Of a stretch of 64,000 nt of DNA, positions 9,364-15,827 are shown piece by piece (the stretch's first letter is position 1; each line of letters begins with the position of its first letter). The stretch comes from Duganella alba (GTDB lineage Bacteria; Pseudomonadota; Gammaproteobacteria; Burkholderiales; Burkholderiaceae_D). The notes below the pieces were generated by a model, which saw only the letters and a program-made list of their open reading frames with translations, was not told the DNA's origin and made no database searches. The DNA lies in the NCBI RefSeq assembly GCF_009674495.1, contig NZ_WKJN01000020.1:1-64000 (forward strand), read 5' to 3'. Made by a program: the position numbers and the translations under genes.

Positions 9364-9388
9364 CAAAAAAAAGCCGCCCTCAGGCGGT
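9364..9388 (-). terminator. Intrinsic terminator after the 9398-10150 PEP-CTERM gene
   Basis: On the minus strand CCGCC, TGAG and GGCGG form a stem closed by one G-U pair and are followed by CTTTTTTTTG. It begins 10 bp after the stop codon. The remaining 9185-9363 stretch shows nothing recognisable. Confidence 0.8.
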
Positions 9389-9397
9389 CTCTTGTAG

Positions 9398-10150
9398 TCA
9401 GGTGATTCGGGCGCGCTTTTGACGCCGGCGCGCAACGGCGCCAACCAGGCCCAACCCGGCCAGCAGCATGGCGGAGGTCTCTGACTCCGAAACCGGGGAC
9501 AATCCGTCATTAAACACGATCTTATCCAGCCCAAACTGTCCTTTACCTGTTTTAAAGGCGTTGCACGATCCCGAGACGTTGCAATAGTACCCATAGAAAA
9601 ACAAGTCCGTCACTACGCCTGTAGTCAGGGTTCCGCTACCACCGAGGAACAGGGACGGGAGATTTGTGATATCAGTGAATTCACCGGTGCTCGGAAGACG
9701 ATAGGCGTAGGTTGCATAACTCCCATCGGCGCGGTCTACGTCGACCGCGAAGTAAAGCCCGTTAGCTGGCACCGCATCCACCGGAGGAATATAGGCTGCA
9801 GAGACACCGCCAAATACCAGAGGTTGACCATCCGTTCTCGAAACATGCACCAAGGCATCGTTATAAGTGCTCAAGAAATTCGTGCTATTGCCCGCTGGGC
9901 AACTGCCATTAAGGCAACTGCCTGGATGTGAGCCATTCGAGAGTAATCCCAGGGGTCGGACCACATTCTTGATGTCTTGCATCTCGATGGTGTAGATGCC
10001 TTGCGTAATGTAGTCGCCCGTACTCAACACCGGTGCCGATGGCGTTGATGTCATATTGATGTGCTCAAAATCGATGACCGTGGCGGAGGCCGAGGCGCTG
10101 GAAAATACCGCAATCAGGCCCGATAACAATTGTGCACCCCAGGATTTCAT
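9398..10150 (-). CDS. PEP-CTERM-type exported protein with a degenerate sorting motif
   Basis: A 250-residue secreted protein of unknown function. Residues 1-23 are a signal peptide (LLSGLIAVFSSASASA). The C-terminus SESETSAMLLAGLGLVGAVARRRQKRA has the exosortase sorting layout of motif, hydrophobic helix and Arg-rich tail, but reads SES where PEP is usual. The central part is rich in Gly, Ser and Thr and holds four Cys (GSCLNGSCP; CNVSGSCNAF), consistent with a beta-rich surface protein. It stands alone between guaB and a divergent gene, with its own terminator. No exosortase gene is in the window. Confidence 0.8.
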   Translation of the reverse strand: MKSWGAQLLSGLIAVFSSASASATVIDFEHINMTSTPSAPVLSTGDYITQGIYTIEMQDIKNVVRPLGLLSNGSHPGSCLNGSCPAGNSTNFLSTYNDALVHVSRTDGQPLVFGGVSAAYIPPVDAVPANGLYFAVDVDRADGSYATYAYRLPSTGEFTDITNLPSLFLGGSGTLTTGVVTDLFFYGYYCNVSGSCNAFKTGKGQFGLDKIVFNDGLSPVSESETSAMLLAGLGLVGAVARRRQKRARIT

Positions 10151-10431
10151 ACGCTAACTCCCTTAAAGTTTCGCGCATTAACGCGCTATCAATACAACAA
10201 TATATTTTATATTAATAACAATAATGAAGGTTGTATGTAGCACAAAAGTGCTACAGCTTCGTGCTTGCATGTCACACGACAACCGGGCTCATTCCCTGCC
10301 TTGAGCCATGGGGAACTCAAACGCAATCAGCCTACTTGTCCTCAAGGAGAAAAAAATCGGCTGCAAGAACCAAGACGGCTCGCTGATCATAATATGATAG
10401 TCATTCTTCCAGACCTAACTCAGGCAATGAC

Positions 10432-12114
10432 ATGACCGAACCCCACGATTTGTACCGTCGCCATCTCGTCAAACTCCTGTCCAGCACGCTGCTGCTGCCG
10501 CTGGCCGGCGGCAACCGCGCTTCCGCTGCAACGGCGACCTTTGCTTATCCCGGGCTGGAACCGGCGTTCGACGCCGCAATCAAAGGGCTGGATCTGGTCG
10601 AAGACCTGCGTTTCGGCAGCGCCGCCAAGGCCGGTGGTTCGCCGGTCGCCGTCGCGGTAAAAACCCTCGACGACCTTGAAAACCTGTTCAATCCGCTGGA
10701 GGGCGACTTCAATGCGTCCGGCAGGCACGTCGGCGGCGCCGGCCCCAGCACCATCAACAGCGAAGTGCAGCGCTACGCAACCACCTTCAACGATCAGAAT
10801 CACGTGCTGGAGGCGGACGGCCTGCGTTTGCAGGCCGTGCTCAACGGCGGACATTTCGACTCCTACCTGCGCGGCAACATCGCCACGGGACTGGCCAGCG
10901 GCGGCTTTTCCGCCGGCGCGGAAGGCGCATCGCTGCCGACCAGGCTGGCCGACATCGGGCTGACCGCGGCCGATCTCGCCAGCATCGAGGTGGGAACCTG
11001 CGTCGTCGGTGGCGGCCCCAGCGGCATCTCGGTGGTGGCCGCCAAGGATGCGGCTGCCGGTACCGTCACGTTTGAAGCGGTCAGCTCGGGCATCAAGGAA
11101 GGCTACAAGGGCAACTGGCACGTCACCTTCACCCGCTTCGCCTTCGCCCGCGTGGCGGCCGACGTCGCCAATGGGATGACCAGCGCCGTCAGGTTCAAGA
11201 CGCCGGTGGCTTCCCCTGTCGCGCCGGGCATGTTCGCGCTGGGCGTCAAGTGCGCGCCCGGCTATCAGAACAATCCGATGGCCAATGACCGCGCCCGGGT
11301 GGTGTCGGTTTCGCCGGACCGCCTGAGCGTGACCTTCGACCGGCCGCTTGGCCTGGGCGCCCTGAGCCCCAACAGCGCTGACGGCGTGCTGTTCATCCCC
11401 GGCCTGACGTCGGGACAGATCTGGAGCAAACGCGCCTACGGCCCGCAGCGGCCGAATCAGGAGGTGCAGGCGCTGCAGGTGGAGTTCACCATGCCGGCGA
11501 TGCCGCCGTTTGCCGGCGCCGCCTACACCAAGAAGGCGATCGAGGCCGCCATGGCCGGCGCGCCGGGCACGGCCTGGGGCTACTGGCCTGCGGTGTGGCT
11601 GTACACCTTCAACCCCAACGGCCTGGCGCGCAGCCCCGGCGAGCCATGGGTCGAGCTCGACATCCTGGAAATCTTCACGAATTTCCAGCGCGGGCAATCG
11701 GTCTGGACCGGCGCCCTGCACAACCAGCCCTATACCCGCCAGCGCGCCCTGAAACAGGCCGGCACCAATCGCGCACGCAACGGCGGCACCTGGCTGCCCA
11801 CCGTCGTCAACCGCGAGACCTTGACGCCGGACGCCATGAACCTGATGCTGGCCGAGCCGCTCACCTCCGGGACCAGGCATACGGTGGGCGTGATCTGGAC
11901 CCGCGACAAGGTGCTGCATTATGTCGATGGCGTGCCCGTCGCGGAGTCGAACTGGGTGGCGCCCGCCAAATATCCGCACCAGCTCGGCATCAACCTGGCC
12001 TGCGGTTCGCTGGCCGGCAACTACGCCGGCGCCCTGTTCTTCCCGCAACAGGATAGCCAGGCCAGCAGCCAGTTCCTCAAGATCCATTCGATCAAAAGCT
12101 GGGAACTCGGTTGA
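10432..12114 (+). CDS. Tat-exported protein with GH16-like (laminarinase/glucanase fold) catalytic motif
   Basis: A 560-residue protein. The N-terminus DLYRRHLVKLLSSTLLLPLAGG has a twin-arginine pair, a hydrophobic stretch and an ASA cleavage site, pointing to Tat export. The C-terminal half contains WVELDILEIF, with E408, D410 and E413 in the ExDxxE spacing of GH16 enzymes. It also has WGYWPAVWLYTFNPNG, matching the GH16 strand before the active site, and a late RHTVGVIWTRDKVLHYVDG segment typical of these jelly rolls. Residues about 40-300 are not recognised. It likely acts on a beta-glucan or similar polymer outside the cytoplasm; the substrate is inferred. It lies upstream of the sugar-acid locus. 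Confidence 0.65.
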   Translation: MTEPHDLYRRHLVKLLSSTLLLPLAGGNRASAATATFAYPGLEPAFDAAIKGLDLVEDLRFGSAAKAGGSPVAVAVKTLDDLENLFNPLEGDFNASGRHVGGAGPSTINSEVQRYATTFNDQNHVLEADGLRLQAVLNGGHFDSYLRGNIATGLASGGFSAGAEGASLPTRLADIGLTAADLASIEVGTCVVGGGPSGISVVAAKDAAAGTVTFEAVSSGIKEGYKGNWHVTFTRFAFARVAADVANGMTSAVRFKTPVASPVAPGMFALGVKCAPGYQNNPMANDRARVVSVSPDRLSVTFDRPLGLGALSPNSADGVLFIPGLTSGQIWSKRAYGPQRPNQEVQALQVEFTMPAMPPFAGAAYTKKAIEAAMAGAPGTAWGYWPAVWLYTFNPNGLARSPGEPWVELDILEIFTNFQRGQSVWTGALHNQPYTRQRALKQAGTNRARNGGTWLPTVVNRETLTPDAMNLMLAEPLTSGTRHTVGVIWTRDKVLHYVDGVPVAESNWVAPAKYPHQLGINLACGSLAGNYAGALFFPQQDSQASSQFLKIHSIKSWELG

Positions 12115-12165
12115 CAGTTGCCTTGAATCATGGCGAAATCTGCGGATGCCTTACTGGAGCGCTTT

Positions 12166-12654
12166 ATGAATCACCGCAACGCACTGCTCGCCGCCGTGCT
12201 GCTGGCCGCCTCATCGCTGGCCACGGCGCAATACATCTGGATCGACGACAAGGGCGTCAAGCAGCTGTCGGACCGGCCGCCGCCGCCGAACATCCCGGAA
12301 AAACGCATTTTGAAAGCGCCCGGCAAGCCGATGTTCAATCCGTATGCGCCGGCCGACACGGCGCCGGCCAGCGCCGAGGCCGCCCCGCCCTCCGCCACGC
12401 TGGCCGAGCGCAACGCCGACTTCGCCAAGCGCAAGCTGGAAACCGCCGAGGCGGCCCAGCGCGCCGCCGACCAGGCCCGCAACAAGGCGGCGCAAGTCGC
12501 CAACTGCGACGCCGCCCGCAAGAACCAGCAGGCGCTGGACCAGGGCATCCGCCTCACCACTTTCGACAAAAACGGCGAACGCGGCTACATGGACGATGCC
12601 CAGCGCGAGGATTTGCGTAAAAACACGCAAAAAGTGTTGGCCGATTGCAAATAG
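12166..12654 (+). CDS. DUF4124 domain-containing secreted protein
   Basis: A 162-residue protein with a signal peptide (NALLAAVLLAASSLATA) followed directly by the DUF4124 core YIWIDDKGVKQLSDRPPPPNIPEK. The middle is an Ala/Arg/Lys-rich helix likely to be a coiled coil, and two Cys remain (VANCDAARK, ADCK). DUF4124 proteins are common periplasmic proteins of betaproteobacteria without an assigned role. The start at 12166 has GGAG seven bases upstream and places the signal peptide correctly; an in-frame ATG at 12130 would not. Confidence 0.85.
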   Translation: MNHRNALLAAVLLAASSLATAQYIWIDDKGVKQLSDRPPPPNIPEKRILKAPGKPMFNPYAPADTAPASAEAAPPSATLAERNADFAKRKLETAEAAQRAADQARNKAAQVANCDAARKNQQALDQGIRLTTFDKNGERGYMDDAQREDLRKNTQKVLADCK

Positions 12655-12683
12655 ATGCTCTCTCTTTCGGCCCGGCTGCCGTA

Positions 12684-12697
12684 TGATATCGCTATCA
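12684..12697. promoter_or_regulatory. LacI-type operator upstream of its own regulator gene
   Basis: TGATATCGCTATCA is a near-perfect 14-bp palindrome with the central CG typical of LacI-family sites. It overlaps a candidate -10 (TATGAT, 12682-12687) and lies 26 bp before the regulator start, which suggests autoregulation. The half-site GCTATCA recurs at 13840-13846 and 14381-14387. Confidence 0.55.
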
Positions 12698-12723
12698 GTA
12701 TCAATCTTTAGCGAATAGCACTA

Positions 12724-13752
12724 ATGACGAAGACTCAAGCGGGCAAGAGCCGCGCCAGCGGCCGCATCACCCTGGCGATGGTGGCGGACAGGGCCGGCGT
12801 GGCCACGATGACCGCCTCGCGCGCCATCACCCAGCCGGACATGGTGTCGCAAGCCCTGCGCGACCGCGTCGAGAAAGCCGTGGATGAACTCGGCTATGTG
12901 CCGAACCGCGCCGCCCGCGCGCTGGCCTCGTCGCAGTCGAAGGTGATCGCGGTGCTGGTGCCGTCGCTGTCGAACGCCGTGTTCACCGAGGTGCTGGCCG
13001 GCATCCAGGACGCGCTGGACGCCGACGACTACCAGATCCTGATCGGCAACACCCGCTATTCCGACAAGCAGGAAGAAAAGCTGATCGGCACCTACCTGCA
13101 ATCGAACCCGGACGGCATGCTGCTGTCGGGCCTGACGCACAGCCCGCGCGTGCAGCAAATCCTGACCACCTCGCGCGTGCCGGTGGTGTCGATGATGGAC
13201 ATGTCGACCGATCCCGACCAGATGACCGTCGGCTTCTCGCAATTCCAGGCCGGCCACGCGATGACGCGCTACCTGCTGGACAAGGGCCACAAGCGCATCG
13301 GCTTCATCGGCGCACAGCTCGACGAACGGACGCTGCGCCGCGCCGAAGGCTACCGCAAGGCCATGCAGGAGGCCGGCCTGGCCGACCCGAAACTGGAAGT
13401 GATGGTCGGCGAACCGTCCACCATCGCGCTCGGCGCCGAGCTGCTGGGCCGCATGCTGGCGCAGGCGCCCGACTGCGACGCCATTTTCTGCTGCAACGAC
13501 GACCTGGCCCACGGCGCCATCTACCAGTCCCAGCGGCGCGGCATCGCGGTGCCGTCGCAACTGGCCATCTGCGGCTTCAACGACCTGCCCGCCTCGGCCT
13601 GGATGAATCCGTCGCTGACCACCATCGGCACGCCGCGCTACCGCATCGGCTACGAGGCGGCCACGCTGCTGCGCGCGGTCATCAAGGGCGAAGCGCCGGC
13701 CACGCGCCAGATCGACCTCGGCTTCACGCTGATGGCGCGCGAAAGCGCCTGA
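12724..13752 (+). CDS. LacI-family transcriptional regulator (GntR/gluconate-type)
   Basis: A 342-residue repressor. Residues 15-40 form the LacI helix-turn-helix (TLAMVADRAGVATMTASRAI), followed by the hinge helix YVPNRAARALASSQS. The rest is a periplasmic-binding-protein-like sugar sensor (VIAVLVPSLSNAVFTEVLAGIQDAL; FCCNDDLAHGA). It is the first gene of the locus with gluconokinase, symporter and GH94 phosphorylase. Operators with the half-site GCTATCA precede it and the next two genes. The inducer is probably gluconate or its 6-phosphate, by analogy with GntR; this is inferred. Confidence 0.9.
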   Translation: MTKTQAGKSRASGRITLAMVADRAGVATMTASRAITQPDMVSQALRDRVEKAVDELGYVPNRAARALASSQSKVIAVLVPSLSNAVFTEVLAGIQDALDADDYQILIGNTRYSDKQEEKLIGTYLQSNPDGMLLSGLTHSPRVQQILTTSRVPVVSMMDMSTDPDQMTVGFSQFQAGHAMTRYLLDKGHKRIGFIGAQLDERTLRRAEGYRKAMQEAGLADPKLEVMVGEPSTIALGAELLGRMLAQAPDCDAIFCCNDDLAHGAIYQSQRRGIAVPSQLAICGFNDLPASAWMNPSLTTIGTPRYRIGYEAATLLRAVIKGEAPATRQIDLGFTLMARESA

Positions 13753-13795
13753 TCCCTCGGCGACGCCCGCTGCTGCGTCGCAACATCGATAGTGC

Positions 13796-13823
13796 TTTAC
13801 AAATTTTTCAATCCGTCTAAACT
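13796..13823 (+). promoter_or_regulatory. Promoter of gntK
   Basis: TTTACA (13796-13801) and TAAACT (13818-13823) are 16 bp apart. The predicted start of transcription near 13830 falls just before the operator at 13833-13846, an ideal repression position. Confidence 0.6.
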
Positions 13824-13832
13824 CGCTGGAAC

Positions 13833-13846
13833 TGTTAGCGCTATCA
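13833..13846. promoter_or_regulatory. LacI-type operator at the gntK transcription start
   Basis: TGTTAGCGCTATCA is a 14-bp palindrome with one mismatch between halves. It occupies about +3 to +16 of the predicted transcript and ends five bases before the gntK start codon, so no Shine-Dalgarno can be seen. Confidence 0.65.
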
Positions 13847-13851
13847 TTCAT

Positions 13852-14364
13852 ATGCAATCAACTACCTACGACAGGCAAACACGCTGGGTCATCATGGGCG
13901 TCAGCGGCTGCGGCAAGAGCTCGGTCGGGCTGCAACTGGCCAGCGCGCTGGAAGTGCCCTTCCTCGAAGGCGACGCCTACCACTCCTATGCCAACGTGGC
14001 CAAGATGACGGCCGGCGTGCCGCTCACCGACACCGACCGCGCCGACTGGCTGCGGGCGCTGCACACGGAAATCCGCGACGCGCGCCTCAGGCACAGCGGC
14101 CTGGTGCTGTCCTGCTCGTCGCTGAAGCGCAGCTACCGCGACCTGCTGCGCAGCGCCGATCCGGCGTTGCGCTTCGCCCACCTGGCCGGCCCGCGCGAAC
14201 TGATCGCCGCCCGCATGCAGGCGCGCAAGGACCATTACATGCCGACCGCCTTGCTCGACAGCCAGCTGGCGACGCTGGAACCGCTGCAGGACGACGAGGC
14301 CGGCATGGTGCTCGACATCGCCCAGGAGCCGGAGGCGCTGGTGCGCCAGATCCTGCATACTTGA
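13852..14364 (+). CDS. gntK: Gluconokinase
   Basis: A 170-residue kinase that phosphorylates D-gluconate to 6-phosphogluconate, which feeds the Entner-Doudoroff and pentose phosphate routes. The P-loop is MGVSGCGKSSVG (residues 15-26), followed by FLEGDAYHSYANVAKMTAGVPLTDTDR and LVLSCSSLKRSYRDLLR, all family signatures; usual length is about 165-180. The start at 13852 was chosen because it places the P-loop as in known GntK. Next to a GH94 phosphorylase expected to release gluconate, it supplies the second step of a disaccharide-acid pathway. Confidence 0.95.
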   Translation: MQSTTYDRQTRWVIMGVSGCGKSSVGLQLASALEVPFLEGDAYHSYANVAKMTAGVPLTDTDRADWLRALHTEIRDARLRHSGLVLSCSSLKRSYRDLLRSADPALRFAHLAGPRELIAARMQARKDHYMPTALLDSQLATLEPLQDDEAGMVLDIAQEPEALVRQILHT

Positions 14365-14388
14365 TGGCGACGCAGTTACCGCTATCAA
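14361..14388 (+). promoter_or_regulatory. Promoter of the GPH symporter gene with overlapping LacI-type operator
   Basis: TTGATG (14361-14366) and TATCAA (14383-14388) are 16 bp apart. The site AGTTACCGCTATCA (14374-14387) covers the spacer and -10 and shares the half-site GCTATCA with the two upstream operators; its left half is weaker. The gntK stop codon lies inside this promoter. Confidence 0.5.
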
Positions 14389-14460
14389 ATCAGCTTCTCC
14401 CCGAGGTGGCAGGAACGGCCATTTCGTTCAGGCAGTGATACCCTTGCTGCCTGCTTTTAC

Positions 14461-15816
14461 ATGCGCATGAAGACGACCGTGAACAAACAACTGACCTGGC
14501 GCGAAAAAATCAGCTACGGCGTGGCCGACATGGGGTTCAATTTCTATTGGACCAACATCGCCACCTACCTGCTGTTTTTCTACACCGACGTGTTCGGCAT
14601 CTCGGCCGCCGCCGCCGCGTCGATGATGTTCACAATCAAGCTCATCAACGCCTTCACCGATCCCATGATCGGCGCCGTGGCCGACCGCACCGCCACCCGC
14701 TGGGGCAAGTTCCGTCCTTATCTGGTGTGGGTGCCGCTGCCGCTGGCCTGCGCCGCCGTGCTGACCTACACCACGCCGGACCTGTCGCAAGGCGGCAAGG
14801 TGTTTTGGGCCTACGGCACCTATCTGGCCATGATGGTGTGCTACACCTGCATCAACATTCCCTACAACGCCCTGTCCGGCGTGCTGTCGGCCGACGCCCA
14901 GGAGCGCTCCACCGTCAACGGCCTGCGCTTCATCTTCGCCTTCGGCGGCGGCATGCTGGTGACCTCGGCCACGCCATGGCTGGTGCACACGCTGGGCGCC
15001 GGCAACGCCCGGCTCGGCTGGCAACTGACCATGCTGGCGTGGAGCGCGCTGGCGTCCGTGCTGTTCGTGCTGACGTTCCTGAACACGCGCGAGCGTATCG
15101 CGCCGTCCCCGGCGCAGAAGAGCAATATCTGGCAGGACGTCGGCGACCTGGCGCACAACCGGCCGTGGATCGTGCTGTTTATCCTGGCGCTGGTCATCAT
15201 GATCACCATCACGCTGCGCACCACCAGCGCCGCCTACTATTTCAAGTACGTGGTGCAGCGCGAGGACCTGATGTCGGGCTTCGTGCCGGCCTACATGGGC
15301 GCGGCCGCCGCCGGCGCCTCGCTGACGCCGCTGATGACGCGCTTCGTCGACAAGAAGAAGCTGATGATGATCCTGATGAGCATCACCGCCGTGCTGTCCT
15401 CCGCCTTCTTCTTCGTGCCCAAGGACCAGGTGTGGCTGATGTTCGCGCTGCAGATCGGCATGGGCCTGGCGCTGGGACCAAAGTCGCCGCTGGCCTTCTC
15501 GATGTACGCCGACACCGCCGACTACAACGAATGGCGCACCGGACGACGCGCCACGGCGATGACCTTTGCCGCCGCCACCTTCTCGCAAAAGCTCGGCACC
15601 GCGATTGCGGTGGCGGTGATCGGCTCGCTGTTCACCCGGCTGGGCTACGTGGCCAACGCCGCGCAGAGCGAAGGCTCGCAGGCCGGCATCGTCTGGCTGA
15701 TGTCCTTTATTCCGGCCGCCTTCGCGCTGTTCGCGGTGGCCGTGATGTTCTTCTACAACCTTGATAACAACAAGCTGCTGCAGATTCAGGCGGATCTGGA
15801 AGCGCGCAAATCCTGA
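14461..15816 (+). CDS. GPH-family (MelB-like) glycoside-cation symporter
   Basis: A 451-residue inner-membrane transporter with about twelve hydrophobic segments. The opening REKISYGVADMGFNFYWTNI and the loop FTDPMIGAVADRTATRWGKFRPY are hallmarks of the glycoside-pentoside-hexuronide:cation symporter family. It lies 11 bp upstream of the GH94 gene, so it probably imports that enzyme's substrate. Together with gluconokinase this points to an intact aldobionic acid such as cellobionate; the exact solute is inferred. Two closely spaced ATGs (14461 and 14467) are both possible starts and neither has a clear ribosome site. Confidence 0.9.
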   Translation: MRMKTTVNKQLTWREKISYGVADMGFNFYWTNIATYLLFFYTDVFGISAAAAASMMFTIKLINAFTDPMIGAVADRTATRWGKFRPYLVWVPLPLACAAVLTYTTPDLSQGGKVFWAYGTYLAMMVCYTCINIPYNALSGVLSADAQERSTVNGLRFIFAFGGGMLVTSATPWLVHTLGAGNARLGWQLTMLAWSALASVLFVLTFLNTRERIAPSPAQKSNIWQDVGDLAHNRPWIVLFILALVIMITITLRTTSAAYYFKYVVQREDLMSGFVPAYMGAAAAGASLTPLMTRFVDKKKLMMILMSITAVLSSAFFFVPKDQVWLMFALQIGMGLALGPKSPLAFSMYADTADYNEWRTGRRATAMTFAAATFSQKLGTAIAVAVIGSLFTRLGYVANAAQSEGSQAGIVWLMSFIPAAFALFAVAVMFFYNLDNNKLLQIQADLEARKS

Positions 15817-15827
15817 CGGAGAGAGAT

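Noticed and set aside
9223..9594. 123-codon minus-strand frame overlapping the PEP-CTERM gene end
   Set aside because: Overlaps the real gene and its terminator; no start signal or family support.
10420..12087. 555-codon open frame antisense to the GH16-like gene
   Set aside because: Composition is shadow-like; the plus-strand frame has a Tat signal and a GH16 motif.
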